Positions 1 through 9,205 of a stretch of 64,000 nucleotides of DNA are shown piece after piece. The stretch lies in the NCBI GenBank assembly GCA_000381605.1, contig KB906755.1, forward strand, positions 806,001 to 870,000. Direction: 5' to 3'. Origin of the DNA: Acidobacteriaceae bacterium KBS 89 (GTDB lineage: Bacteria > Acidobacteriota > Terriglobia > Terriglobales > Acidobacteriaceae). How positions within the stretch are numbered: the stretch's first letter is position 1; each line of letters begins with the position of its first letter. Position numbers and translations under genes: made by a program. The notes under the pieces are model-generated. The model was not told where the DNA came from and ran no database searches. It saw only the letters and a program-made list of their open reading frames with translations.

Positions 1-482
1 ACCGCCTGGTTGTGCAGATAGCTGCGGTTCTGCCGGACGCCCCAGACGCCGTTCAAGGCCACTTCGAGCGGGAGGAAGACCCCGGTTGAGGTGATGAGCA
101 GCATGATCACCGAGAAAAACTGAGTGCCTTTGTGGGGATGGGTCAGGAGCTGCATGTTGCGCATGACGAAGTCCTGCCCGACCGGCAAGAGGTTCTTCAT
201 CATGTCGCTGACGACCTCCTCCATGGAGCGCGAATGGAAGACATTGCGGCTAACGGTGAGCAGCAGCACGATAAAGGGAAAGAGCGAGAGGATGGTGTTC
301 GCTGCAACGCTGAAGGCGTAGGTATGGACCTCGGTCCGCGCCATGTACCGTGCGAGGGCGACGATCTCGGCCCCTAAACCGCCTGCCGGGACGACTGGCT
401 GGACGTCCTCCATCGGCTGAAGCGGCAGCTCTGGCTTGTTCGACTCAGACGATTCGGTTTGATCGGAGACGGTAAGAGACAT
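1..482 (-). CDS. YihY/virulence factor BrkB family membrane protein (5' part, runs off the window)
   Basis: An open leftward frame starts at ATG 482 and runs past the window edge, giving the first 160 residues. After a 45-residue polar, acidic N-terminus comes a helix-rich membrane region with the segments SVAANTILSLFPFIVLLL and FFSVIMLLITSTGVFLPLEV, then ALNGVWGVRQNRSYLHNQ. The GVFLPLEVALNGVWGV stretch is the family signature seen in YihY/BrkB proteins, integral membrane proteins once annotated as ribonuclease BN. Their transport role is not firmly known. No good Shine-Dalgarno is seen before ATG 482. The length of the complete protein cannot be told from this window. Confidence 0.85.
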   Translation of the reverse strand, partial: MSLTVSDQTESSESNKPELPLQPMEDVQPVVPAGGLGAEIVALARYMARTEVHTYAFSVAANTILSLFPFIVLLLTVSRNVFHSRSMEEVVSDMMKNLLPVGQDFVMRNMQLLTHPHKGTQFFSVIMLLITSTGVFLPLEVALNGVWGVRQNRSYLHNQA

Positions 483-686
483 AGAAGGAATCGACACGGC
501 ATGAAGTACATGCCGTTGCTTACTCCGATGCTAGCAGAGCGAACCGTGTCTTCCGGCTGGGGCGGAGTGTTGCGGCTGGTCAAGCCAATCTCGGCCTAGT
601 TGGGGCCATCGCCGGGGACTGTTGATTAAGTAGTGGTTTCGGGAAACCCCGTTACGAATTTTGGCGCTCCACACTATGCTTAGGAC

Positions 687-1079
687 ATGACCCCCATTGA
701 GGTAGATAACCAAGCAAACGCGTGGGTAACTCACAGGTTGGCACCCGCAGGATCGCCCGAATACAACGCAAGCGCGTGGGCAATCGATACGTATGACTTA
801 CTTTAAGAAGACCCTGAAACGCTCTGGCTACTCATCGTGGCCGTGCATCGCAAGGACCAATCGCTACGCGTCCAACAGCTGCTGTCAGCTGGAATGGTCG
901 AAGACTTGCTCGGCATGTATGGTGACCAGTTCATCGACCGTATCGAAGCAGAAGCGCGAACCGACCCATCATTTGCAAGATTGCTAGGTGGTGTATGGCA
1001 AGGTCAGATGAGCGATCAACAATGGGCGCGACTTCAGGCCGTATGGGATCGCAGAGGATGGGACGGAATACCGGAATGA
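687..1079 (+). pseudogene. DUF6869-like protein interrupted by one in-frame TAA
   Basis: One reading frame runs from ATG 687 to the stop at 1079 and is broken only by TAA at 804-806. The first part (39 codons) ends in AIDTYDLL. After the stop the frame resumes with EDPETLWLLIVAV and continues through VEDLLGMYGDQFIDRIEAEA and FARLLGGVWQGQMSDQQWAR. By memory of the family, this order (a Trp-rich start, a YDL..DPE..W segment, the E-DLL-x4-G-x-FIDRIE motif and a C-terminal LLGGVW) is that of DUF6869 proteins. The second half could still be made from GTG 837 as an 80-residue protein. No function is known for the family. A point nonsense mutation, or a sequencing error, is the simplest reading. Confidence 0.7.
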
Positions 1080-1153
1080 ATGCAGCCATTCATGGCCATT
1101 TTACCGCTCATGGATAGCTCGGACGTTCTGAAAAGTCGGGTTTTCGGAAATGA

Positions 1154-2296
1154 TCAACTGCTGTTTATTCGCCGGGTCGCCCATTCCGCGGCCTCGGCCA
1201 GCACTGGGTCGTCCGATGCGGCCCAGGCTTCCAATTGAGCGGTGAACCTCCGGTCGCCGCTGTTCCCCATGGCGATGGCGACGTTGCGGTGCAGGCGTTT
1301 GCGGCGGGTCCGCTCGACCGGCGAGCCCTTGAACCATCGCTTGAACTCCGCCGCATCCATTCCGGCGAGCCAGTCGAGGGCAGGGTTCACCATCTGGCTG
1401 CGCGCGAGCATGCCCTCGTTGGCGGAGATCGGTGCGCGGCGGTTCCAGGGACAGACGTCCTGACAGATATCGCAGCCGAAGACCTGACGGCCTATGGGCT
1501 CGCGCAGGTCTTCGGGAATCGGGCCCTTTTTCTCGATGGTGAGGTAGGCGATGCAGCGCGAGGCGTCCATCTGGTGAGGGGCCACGAGGGCATCGGTCGG
1601 GCAGGCATCGATGCAGCGCGTGCAGCTTCCGCAACGGTCCGCTGCGATTTGAAGTTCGACCCCTTTGGCCACAGGGAGCGAGGTGACGATGACACCGAGC
1701 AACAACCAGGAACCCAGCTCCTGATTAATGACGCAGGTATTTTTTCCGATCCAGCCTACGCCTGCCTTCGCGGCCATCGCCCGCTCGACCAGTGGGCCGG
1801 TGTCGACGTAGCAGCGCGTCTCGCAGGGGAAGCACTCGAGCAAGGCGGCTTCGACGTGACGCAGACGGCCGAGAAGCTGATCGTGATAGTCGGTGGGGAC
1901 GAGGTCGTCTGATTGCGATGCATCAGCGTCGGCGTTCGCGGGGCGACCGCTCCAGGCGTATCGGGCGATCCAGCCAGTGTCGGAGGGTGCGGGGGCGATC
2001 GAAAGCGGGCCAGGGGCGTTGTAGTTCAGCGCGCAGACGATGACGGACTGCGCCCAGGGGATTGCGACCTGAACGCCACTTCGGAGGAGTACGCCTTCGT
2101 CGTCGCGCCGCTTGAGGTACTCCATCTCTCCGGCTCTGCCGGCGGCAACCCAAGCGGCGAAGCGCCCGGCATCGACCTGATCGGCGTTCGAGTCTGAAGT
2201 GCCGACCGCGGTGACTCCAGCGGTGTCAAAGCCGGCCTCCATGGCTTGCTTCCGCAGCCAACGTTCAAGCTCGGGAGTCCATTCAACGGTCGACAA
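1154..2296 (-). CDS. queG: Epoxyqueuosine reductase QueG
   Basis: QueG catalyses the last step of queuosine synthesis, reducing epoxyqueuosine to queuosine in the anticodon of GUN-decoding tRNAs, with cobalamin and two [4Fe-4S] clusters. The 380-residue protein has the expected length. The family segment YVDTGPLVERAMAAKAGVGW followed by IGKNTC is near residue 165. The two cluster motifs CGSCTRCIDACP (about residue 222) and CDICQDVCPWN (about residue 272) follow, then a HEAT-like C-terminus (RNVAIAMGNSGD). The start is TTG at 2296, chosen because GGAG lies 9 nt upstream and the N-terminus then matches the family. It stands alone on the minus strand between the DUF6869 relic and tRNA-Ser, and looks like core genome. 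Confidence 0.95.
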   Translation of the reverse strand: MSTVEWTPELERWLRKQAMEAGFDTAGVTAVGTSDSNADQVDAGRFAAWVAAGRAGEMEYLKRRDDEGVLLRSGVQVAIPWAQSVIVCALNYNAPGPLSIAPAPSDTGWIARYAWSGRPANADADASQSDDLVPTDYHDQLLGRLRHVEAALLECFPCETRCYVDTGPLVERAMAAKAGVGWIGKNTCVINQELGSWLLLGVIVTSLPVAKGVELQIAADRCGSCTRCIDACPTDALVAPHQMDASRCIAYLTIEKKGPIPEDLREPIGRQVFGCDICQDVCPWNRRAPISANEGMLARSQMVNPALDWLAGMDAAEFKRWFKGSPVERTRRKRLHRNVAIAMGNSGDRRFTAQLEAWAASDDPVLAEAAEWATRRINSS

Positions 2297-2434
2297 AATA
2301 TTTCACTCCAGGCCGCGGCGAGGGCCGTTCCGTCTTCAGGATAAATCGCCGGCGGGTGTTGCTGCGGAGAGTGACGATCCACGACAGACGCCCATGCCGC
2401 AAACTCGAAGACCTGAGATAAAATAGAAGAACGC

Positions 2435-2526
2435 GGAGAGGTGGCAGAGCCCGGTTGAATGCACCTGACTCGAAATCAGACATAGGCGTAAGTCTATCGG
2501 GGGTTCGAATCCCTCCCTCTCCGCCA
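2435..2526 (+). tRNA. tRNA-Ser (anticodon CGA), CCA encoded
   Basis: The 7-bp acceptor stem is GGAGAGG pairing with CCTCTCC, followed by G and an encoded CCA. The anticodon arm CTGACTCGAAATCAG gives anticodon CGA, reading UCG. A long variable arm (ACATAGGCGTAAGTCTAT) marks a class II serine tRNA. The T-loop is GGTTCGAATCC. All arms pair, so the gene looks functional. Its 3' half is duplicated near 52.5 kb, which marks it as the integration site of mobile DNA. Confidence 0.97.
2468..2519 (+). repeat. Direct repeat copy 1: putative attachment site in the 3' half of tRNA-Ser
   Basis: These 52 bp, from the anticodon loop to the acceptor stem of tRNA-Ser, are identical to 52533-52584 in the same orientation. 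Tyrosine integrases commonly use tRNA 3' halves as attB and leave a copy at the far end of the element. The intact tRNA lies here, so this would be the reconstituted end. Confidence 0.85.
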
Positions 2527-3586
2527 TCTACTTTATTATCAATAAGATACGAGAGAATCTAGCGACGGAAGTGGCATTTCCTCGGCTGTTTTGCGAAGTC
2601 AATTTTGGAAATGTCACTGAGAAAAACGCCAACTGAGTTGAGCGTTATCACTCTCCTCCTTTCTCCGACCTTTGATCTTTTCTCCAAAAGGGAAAGTCCG
2701 GTTCGAAAGACTGTCCGACCGCCATTTAGTCAGCGCCTTTCTCCTGTTGCATCGTGCAATCTCGAAACCCTCTGATTTTCCGGGATCAATTCGTGAGATT
2801 TCTATCCAGAGAGAGATATCTTCGTGAGACTGTCTCCGTGCTTATCGGCCAAGTTTGCGCACAATTCTCCGCTATTCGGAGGGGGATACAACGATGTCTC
2901 CGGGTGACGCGGTGCAGAATGTTCCTATCAGGTCGGGAAGCGCTGCCTAATTGCATCCATGCAGCCTCTGGCGCTGGTTGTTGCTAGATTTGAAACTTTT
3001 GACGCCGACAGTGAGAAGAGTGCGCGGTTTTTGAAACTCGCTGGCACGTCATCTCCAAGGGTCGAAGCACGGCGGATTTTGAGCCGGGTGTCTTTCGTAT
3101 CCCGTCAAATGCCTCGCTATATGGCGCTATATAGCAGGAATTTAGCGGCCTTCAAGCGGCCCCTGCGCAGCGGCATGTCAGGCTATATGGCGTTATACCC
3201 AGGCCTAGGGCGCAAACAGCCCCCCATAAGGTTCCGGCAAACCGGTGGCGGCAGAACTTATGCGATTGACAGAGGCCGGGAATAAGTAACGCTTGCTAAA
3301 AATCACGTACTCCAACCGCTCATGAGGGCACCAGAAATCTTAGCCAGGCACTCGACTTGGCGAAGGCACCCTTCCGGTCAGTGACCAAGCGCGAGGTTGG
3401 TTCGCGCCGAGCCTTCTCGCCTGACGGCTTGAGAAGGAAGCCTCGTACAGTTTCTTGCTGTGACAGTTCCGCAGATATTCGCCTTGACCGGCCCGACCTC
3501 TTTCGCAGCTCATGCTCCTCGGTCGAGGGCCGGACCGATGGCGTTGCCACCTCGGTCAGTTGTAACCGTCCGTCGCGATTCAGCAT
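2527..3586. other. Gene-poor stretch downstream of tRNA-Ser
   Basis: I find no convincing gene in these 1.06 kb. The short open frames lack ribosome sites and family motifs. The only structure I see is a pair of TATA-rich palindromic motifs, listed separately, and decayed-looking sequence next to the integrase fragment. Its position directly inside the tRNA attachment site fits the eroded end of an integrated element. Confidence 0.5.
3116..3198. repeat. Two copies of a TATA-rich palindromic motif
   Basis: GCTATATGGCGCTATATAGC at 3116-3135 and the related GCTATATGGCGTTATAC at 3182-3198 start 66 bp apart. The half GCTATATAGC is itself a palindrome. Sites of this form, spaced by about six helical turns beside a recombinase relic, could be operator or recombinase-binding sites. 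No binding protein can be named. Confidence 0.4.
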
Positions 3587-3952
3587 CTACCCCGTGTCGG
3601 GGGTTGTCGAGCTACTCCGGCGTATTGCTCTCAGAGGGCTGCTATTCTCTGCCCCATCCGCTTCGTAGGCGAGACGCCTGACCGCTGCAAGTCTCTGATT
3701 GATGGTACCCGCCGCCAGGCCCAGAGCCTCGAGATGCAGCCGAAATCTCAGGACCACGGCCCGGTTCAGAGCGAGTCGCGGTTCGGAAGAATACCAGGTG
3801 ATGAATTGTTCCATTGCGAACCTGTAGTTCCGCCTCGAATTTGGTGAACTCAGGGTGTTGAGTACTGAACTCTTCGCATGATCTAGGTCCGGCAGACGAA
3901 GGACGATTTTGCGGCGAAGTGGCTTCTTCTTGCGCATGCGAGCGGCCTCCAC
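3587..3952 (-). pseudogene. N-terminal fragment of a tyrosine recombinase/integrase
   Basis: About 121 residues are open. They begin with a basic tail (MRKKKPLRRKIVLRLP) and contain the core-binding SAM-like domain of integrases: NSRRNYRFAMEQFITWYSSE, then VVLRFRLHLEALGLAAGTIN and QRLAAVRRLAYEA. The frame stops at 3587, just after the point where the catalytic domain should begin. None of the three frames downstream shows the catalytic R..H-R..H..Y residues. It is therefore a truncated relic. Its place about 1 kb inside the tRNA-Ser attachment site suggests it belonged to an element integrated there. ATG 3937 is an equally possible start. Confidence 0.7.
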
Positions 3953-4074
3953 GCCGCTGGCATGCTTCGACGGATACGTTCGAGAATCTTCCGCGGATCA
4001 GGTAGGAATTGTCGGCGAGCGCACAGGCGATTTGGCATTCGTTGAGAGAATTGGTCTCATGTCCCGAGGTCTGG

Positions 4075-5529
4075 CTAGCTCAATGCCTTTGCGAGTCGAA
4101 TGAGTCCTTGCCGTATCGCAAACTCGTCGAATCCGCCAAAGCCGAGGAGCAACGCATTCGGATCAGGACGTCTCAGAGTGCATCGATCGACGGCGAGAAC
4201 CTCAACACCATGGGCCGCGGCCAACTTTTCCGCCTGTCGTGAAGTCATTCCATTCTTGAGGTACCCGATCGTGTAGAGGCCTGCCCTGACGTTAGAAATC
4301 TCAAGCACCCCACCCAGATGTTGCTTGGCCCCTTCCATAAGTGTTTCGAGGCGCTCTGCATACAGATTCCGCATCCTCCGCAGATGACGTGCCAAATGCC
4401 CATCTACGATGAAGTCGCAAAGCACCGCGTGGTCAAAGGATGAATTCCGGAAATCGGTTCGGTAGCGAAGAGCCACGAAGGGATCTACTAACGGCGCGGG
4501 TAATACTACGTAGCCCACGCGCAAGGCTGGGAATAACGTCTTGCTGAACGATCCGATGAAGATAACGCTTGAGTGATTATCGAGACTTTGCAGAGCAGGC
4601 ACAGGCGGTCCCTCAAACCTGTATTCACTGTCATAGTCATCTTCGATAACAAATGTGCCAGCGCGTGCTGCCCAGCTGAGAAGGGCCATCCGCCGCTCTA
4701 GTGACATCGTTACCCCCAGCGGGAATTGGTGAGCCGGCGTTACGTAGGCTCCCTTCGCATCAGGACAGATCTTCGTTCCGGCAGAAACAGACAGTCCTTC
4801 ATCATTCACTGGTACAGGAATCATCCTGGCTCCGACATTGTCGAACGCGATTCTGGCTCCGAAATATCCAGGGTCTTCCATCCATATCGGATCACCTTTT
4901 TTCAAGAGTAGCCGCGCCAACAGGTCGAGCGCCTGCTGTATTCCGGAAACGATGACGATTTGTTCCGCAGTGCATCGCACCCCACGTGACGTGCGCAGAT
5001 ACTCGGCGATCGCATTGCGCAATGGCTGATACCCACGCCGATCAGCCTCTTTCTTTAGCCATGACCTGAAATTACGTGCCCGGCCTGCGGCTATACGTCC
5101 CCAAATTTCGGATGGGAATTCGTTGATGGCCGGAGCCCCGATCCGAAAGGGGCGGATCCCCTCAACAAAAGCCTGGTCAATCCAGGGTTGCGACCGTTTA
5201 TTTGTCGAAATGACGCGACGAATGTATGCCGGTGTCGTGGTTGCCTGACGGACCGGACGAGGCGCCTCCACACGATTGACCCATGTACCGAATCCGACAC
5301 GAGAGGTGACATACCCCTCGCCTTGTAGACGCTCCAGAACACTGACGACTGTGCCCCGGGAGAGTTCATACTGGCTGGCGAAATCTCTGGACGCCGGCAG
5401 TCTGGCACCTGGCGCGAGTCGACCATCAAGAATGGCAGATCGCAGTTCGCCGTACAACCAATTGGTTAGGGTCTGATGGTGCGACCGGCTTTTGAGAGTG
5501 AGCTCGAACGAGCTAATGGCTTTTGGCAT
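4075..5529 (-). CDS. MocR/PdxR-type GntR-family regulator with aminotransferase domain
   Basis: This is a PLP-dependent transcription regulator: an N-terminal GntR winged helix followed by a fold-type I aminotransferase-like domain that senses a ligand rather than catalysing. The wHTH spans about residues 15-80 (WLYGELRSAILDGRLAPGAR, then LPASRDFASQYELSRGTVV). The PLP part includes VIEDDYDSEYRFEG and SFSKTLFPALRVGYV, where K is the expected Schiff-base lysine. From ATG 5529 the protein has 484 residues, the usual MocR length. The frame is open to 5658, but those extra 43 residues do not look like family sequence. It is divergent from the membrane protein gene at 5657 and probably controls it. 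ATGG-containing repeats at 5533-5595 may be its binding sites. Confidence 0.9.
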   Translation of the reverse strand: MPKAISSFELTLKSRSHHQTLTNWLYGELRSAILDGRLAPGARLPASRDFASQYELSRGTVVSVLERLQGEGYVTSRVGFGTWVNRVEAPRPVRQATTTPAYIRRVISTNKRSQPWIDQAFVEGIRPFRIGAPAINEFPSEIWGRIAAGRARNFRSWLKKEADRRGYQPLRNAIAEYLRTSRGVRCTAEQIVIVSGIQQALDLLARLLLKKGDPIWMEDPGYFGARIAFDNVGARMIPVPVNDEGLSVSAGTKICPDAKGAYVTPAHQFPLGVTMSLERRMALLSWAARAGTFVIEDDYDSEYRFEGPPVPALQSLDNHSSVIFIGSFSKTLFPALRVGYVVLPAPLVDPFVALRYRTDFRNSSFDHAVLCDFIVDGHLARHLRRMRNLYAERLETLMEGAKQHLGGVLEISNVRAGLYTIGYLKNGMTSRQAEKLAAAHGVEVLAVDRCTLRRPDPNALLLGFGGFDEFAIRQGLIRLAKALS

Positions 5530-5656
5530 CTCGAATGGTCCAATAGAAATAGCGAAAAATGGCTCTGTTTGATGAACCAATGGTGCCATAGTATCAGTTC
5601 TGAAATCGAGAAGCGCATGTGTCCTCATTGAGCTCTGGCTTCTCGTCGAGGGACCC

Positions 5657-6502
5657 ATGGACGATCGACAGATGAAAGTTGGAATTTGGTTCTACGGCTT
5701 AGGTACTGTTCTCACCGGCATTGTGAATATCGCCTGGGGTTCATTCGACGCCTCTCATCAGCCCATCCAGGCTCTGAGTAGAAATTTTCCTCGCGAACAC
5801 ATACTGGCCTACGTCGCGGGCGCCTGGCTGGTCGCAGCGGGTCTTGCAATTTTGTGGCGGCGCAGCGCAAGGATTGGCGCCGCGGCATCCGCCATTGCCT
5901 ATTTGATCTTTGCGGCGCTTTGGCTGGCTCGGTACTATGCCGTAATTCATGCGCTTGGCTGGCGAAGCCACGTCTTATTAGGCGTTACTTTCGGGCTCGC
6001 TCAACAGCTGATGCTGATCGCTCCGGTAGCGTTCGTTTACGCCTCCACCGCCTCATCCAATTCCCTGTTGCAAAAGAGAGCAGTTATCGCCGCACGTTGG
6101 ATGCTCGGATTGCCTCCTGTCATCTTCGGCATATTTCACGTCATCGGCATTCGCGTCTTCGCGAGCATCGTCCCGCACTGGATGTCGTTCGGATATTTTT
6201 GGGCGGCGCTGACCGGAATCGCCTTCTTCTTGGCAGGTTGTGCAATTTGCTCAGGAATAATGGACATCCTGGCCGGCAGGCTTCTTGGGTTGATGCTGTT
6301 GTTGTTTGAAGGTTTTGTAGAAATACCTCCTATTTTTAGCCGGCTGCACAATCAGCCAACATGGGGCGCTGCTGTCTACAATGTGACTGCGATAGGGGCA
6401 TGCTGGATATTCGCCGAGTTTATCGCGAGCCGCGCGAATCGAGGACGAATCGGCGCCGCGGGGAATGTTGCCAAGTCCCGGCCCGATACGGTGGTCGCGT
6501 GA
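5657..6502 (+). CDS. Polytopic membrane protein of unknown function, MocR-linked
   Basis: The 281-residue protein is almost wholly hydrophobic, with about eight predicted membrane helices, for example GIWFYGLGTVLTGIVNIAWG, IGAAASAIAYLIFAALWLA and FWAALTGIAFFLAGCAI. The pattern is loosely like DoxX-type quinone-associated membrane proteins, but I do not recognise a firm family. GAGGGA lies just before ATG 5657; a second ATG at 5672 (MKVGIWFYG) is also possible. It is transcribed away from the MocR gene, and MocR regulators usually act on the divergent neighbour, so its substrate may be an amine or vitamin-B6-like compound. That last point is inference. Confidence 0.8.
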   Translation: MDDRQMKVGIWFYGLGTVLTGIVNIAWGSFDASHQPIQALSRNFPREHILAYVAGAWLVAAGLAILWRRSARIGAAASAIAYLIFAALWLARYYAVIHALGWRSHVLLGVTFGLAQQLMLIAPVAFVYASTASSNSLLQKRAVIAARWMLGLPPVIFGIFHVIGIRVFASIVPHWMSFGYFWAALTGIAFFLAGCAICSGIMDILAGRLLGLMLLLFEGFVEIPPIFSRLHNQPTWGAAVYNVTAIGACWIFAEFIASRANRGRIGAAGNVAKSRPDTVVA

Positions 6503-6812
6503 CTAAGTAACGCGTGGTCGTCGACGAACATTAGGGTTGCCTCCGTCCTAATTGACGACTTCAGGCCGAGTCACTTATCTAGCGCCAACGGGCCCGTTAC
6601 CGATCTGAAGTCGATAAGCGCATTGGCGATTTACCATTCGTGGGAAAGCGCAGCGAGTCCGTGGTGGTAATCACTTATCCGAATATCTGGTTTTTCGTCC
6701 AAGTTGGAACCGACCCATTCGTGAACACAAGCCGACTTGTCGTTACCCGTCCGTTGTCGGTGAGTCATTGCGATTTAACATCAAATTGAACGATTCAAGA
6801 ACCGAGGAGCCG
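6503..6812. other. Intergenic region, no gene seen
   Basis: No supported coding sequence. Around 6617-6640 it holds a GCATTGGCGATTT motif that recurs at 10743-10755 in another non-coding stretch. The promoter of the following reductase gene must lie here, but I cannot place clear -35 and -10 boxes. Confidence 0.4.
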
Positions 6813-7457
6813 ATGAGCAAAGTCAAAGTTGCCGCCTTTTCTATTTCGTTGGATGGGTTTGGAGCAGGTCCTGGACAGGATTTGAAGAATCCCCTGGGAG
6901 TTCGCGGACATGAACTGCACTCATGGTTGTTCCCAACGGAAACCTTTCAGAGGATGACCGGAAAAAGCAGCGGGTCGGTGGGCGTCGATAATGATTTTGC
7001 CGCGCAGTCGTTCGAGAATGTTGGGGCATGGATCATTGGCCGCAACATGTTCGGACCGATTCGCGGTCCATGGCAAGACGATTCCTGGAAAGGTTGGTGG
7101 GGCCACAATCCGCCCTACCATACGCCGGTCTTTGTGCTCACGCATCACCCGCGGGCCGACCTTACTATGGAAGGTGGCACGACGTTCCATTTTGTTACGG
7201 ATGGGCCGGAGGCGGCTTTGGCGAGAGCCACGGAGGCGGCAAACGGAAAGGACATTCGAATCGGCGGTGGCGTTTCAGTGCTTCGCCAATACTTGGCCTT
7301 GAAACTGATCGATGAAATGCATTTGGCTGTTTCGCCAGTCTTGCTTGGTGAAGGAGAACATCTCTTCGGCGGGTTGGACCTACCCAAGCTCGGTTATGTC
7401 CATGGCAAAACTGCGCCCGGAGACGGCGCACTTCATGTCGCCATCCGAAAGATGTAA
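6813..7457 (+). CDS. Dihydrofolate reductase-fold protein (RibD C-terminal domain family)
   Basis: A 214-residue NADPH-dependent reductase-fold protein. It begins KVAAFSISLDGFGAGPGQ and has the family motifs AWIIGRNMFGPIRGPW (about residue 70), PVFVLTHHPR (about 105), KDIRIGGGVSVLRQYLALKL (about 150) and DEMHLAVSPVLLGEGEHLFG (about 170). These match the DHFR-like/RibD C-terminal group, which is often of unknown substrate. ATG 6813 is preferred over the upstream ATG 6768 because AGGAG lies 5 nt before it. It is monocistronic between the membrane protein and the convergent tannase. True folate activity is unlikely to be its role, because bacterial FolA is shorter and lacks the GGG...LGEGEHLF region. 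Confidence 0.88.
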   Translation: MSKVKVAAFSISLDGFGAGPGQDLKNPLGVRGHELHSWLFPTETFQRMTGKSSGSVGVDNDFAAQSFENVGAWIIGRNMFGPIRGPWQDDSWKGWWGHNPPYHTPVFVLTHHPRADLTMEGGTTFHFVTDGPEAALARATEAANGKDIRIGGGVSVLRQYLALKLIDEMHLAVSPVLLGEGEHLFGGLDLPKLGYVHGKTAPGDGALHVAIRKM

Positions 7458-7517
7458 CATGTACGCGAAAAATAGAACGCATGACAAACAACAACCTGTA
7501 AGGGCGCCCCCAGCTAT

Positions 7518-8999
7518 TCATCTCACTCCACAAACAAAGCTCCCCGCATCATCCACGCTTCCGGTGCCCTTATACTTCGCGATCTGGGGATAAGCACAAA
7601 CCGGCCGGGTCCTATCCACCTTCCGATTCGTCTTGTGCGAAGTCAGGATCTCCTCCGGAGCCTTCCCACGCTCCACCCATTCCTCCATCACTCCAATCTT
7701 GTCGAAGCTGTCTGGTCCCTCACCACCCGAGCAATGCCCCATCCCCGGCAGCATAAACAGCCGAATCCAATTGCTCCCATCCCCACTCTGCGCCACCGCC
7801 GACTGGTAAAACTCCACACTCGATCCTGGAGCCACCTGTTGATCCGCCCAACCGTGATAGATCAGCAGCTTTCCCCCACGCTTCGCAAACGCTGAAAGAT
7901 TCGGCTGCAACTCGTCCACGTCCTTGTCCAACGCATGTGCCTTCGCCGCGTCGCGCTCCAGCACAAAATTTCTCCAATCCCACGCGTTGTCGTGATACAC
8001 CACATACCGAAACTCATCCCAGAAGAGCTCTCCTGGATCAGGTCCGCCCGCAAGCCTCGCCCATCGCATCTCTGTGCCGGGTTCCACCCTCGGAAACAGC
8101 ACCTCACCCGAACTCGTTGTCGCCGGACTCACAATCGTCTCCGCCGTCTTCACCTGCCGCGCTGTCAGACAATCCGTCCTGTCCTCGCCCTTGCACGCCA
8201 AAGCTTTGAAGTCCACCTTGCAACTCTCCGGATCCTCAATCAACCCATCCATCAATCCATCCTTCGAATCGCAAGCATCCAGCACCGCGCGATGAATCAT
8301 CGCGTACTTGCTCGCCGGAATTACATCCGCCGGGTCCTTGAACGTCTTCACCGCCAGCCACATCGCCCAGGCATTCCTCCGAATATTCGCCGGATCCCCC
8401 GCAATCAATCCATCAAATTCATCCGGATACCGAGCCGCCTGCAGCAACCCCTCGCGCCCGCCACCCGAACACCCGTTCCAATAAGAGTAGAGCGCATCCT
8501 TTGCGTAGAACGCCTTGATCAGCGACTTCGCCTCCACCGTCATCTCGCGCTGCGCCCGATAAGCAAAATCAATCAGCTTCTCCGGATGCCCCACAACAAA
8601 CTTCCCGCTCCCGCCCGTATGCCCATCATCGGTCGCACTCACCGCATAGCCACGTCGCAGCGCATCCGCCATCGCCTCGTAAGCAATCGACCCACCCCAC
8701 CCACCACTCCCCACCGCCATATACTTCCCGTTCCAGCTCGCAGTCGGAAGCCACACCTCCACCCCAATCTCCGAATCAGTCGTCGGCTTCAACTCCGCAG
8801 CGACACGACAAAACGATGGCAGATTCGCAAACGCCCTCGCTCCACCCGCAGGCACAAACTCGCTCGCAACCACCGGCTTCGCCACCTGAATCGAAACCGT
8901 CGGTGATGCAAGCTTCGCAAGCCCTTCACAACTCTGCGCCCGAAGTGCGGGCACTATCGCACAAAGAAAACTGACGGAAGCCGCAACCACTCGTCTCAT
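7518..8999 (-). CDS. Tannase/feruloyl esterase family secreted hydrolase
   Basis: A 493-residue secreted esterase. The signal peptide MRRVVAASVSFLCAIVPALR ends in AQ-S. The alpha/beta-hydrolase core carries the nucleophile motif YWNGCSGGGREGL, then AARYPDEFDGLIAGDPA, and a C-terminal catalytic His in LPGMGHCSGGEGPDSFD. The acid residue probably lies near YHGWADQQVAPG. The CSGGGRE box and the spaced cysteines are typical of the tannase/feruloyl esterase family, which cleaves gallate or hydroxycinnamate esters in plant material. It faces the reductase at 6813 convergently. Its C-rich coding strand differs somewhat from its neighbours. The exact substrate (tannin, feruloyl ester or other) cannot be read from sequence. 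Confidence 0.92.
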   Translation of the reverse strand: MRRVVAASVSFLCAIVPALRAQSCEGLAKLASPTVSIQVAKPVVASEFVPAGGARAFANLPSFCRVAAELKPTTDSEIGVEVWLPTASWNGKYMAVGSGGWGGSIAYEAMADALRRGYAVSATDDGHTGGSGKFVVGHPEKLIDFAYRAQREMTVEAKSLIKAFYAKDALYSYWNGCSGGGREGLLQAARYPDEFDGLIAGDPANIRRNAWAMWLAVKTFKDPADVIPASKYAMIHRAVLDACDSKDGLMDGLIEDPESCKVDFKALACKGEDRTDCLTARQVKTAETIVSPATTSSGEVLFPRVEPGTEMRWARLAGGPDPGELFWDEFRYVVYHDNAWDWRNFVLERDAAKAHALDKDVDELQPNLSAFAKRGGKLLIYHGWADQQVAPGSSVEFYQSAVAQSGDGSNWIRLFMLPGMGHCSGGEGPDSFDKIGVMEEWVERGKAPEEILTSHKTNRKVDRTRPVCAYPQIAKYKGTGSVDDAGSFVCGVR

Positions 9000-9205
9000 G
9001 ATGGAAACTATATCTAAAATGCAACTCTCCCAACGATCGCCTCTTCGATTTCAGCTATCAGCCGATTCTGACAGCATTGGAGCCGGAGATTTGTAAGGGT
9101 GGAAAAATTGCTAAAACCTTGTCACGAATGACCCACGCTCCGCGCTTTAAAAGGTGAAGGCAGTCGCTCGATAACCGCCTCTCTTTGAGTTGCGAGGGTA
9201 ATTCC

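Noticed and set aside
7935..8906. Long rightward frame of over 300 codons opposite the tannase gene
   Set aside because: Arg/His/Pro-rich composition typical of an antisense shadow of a C-rich gene, and no motifs.
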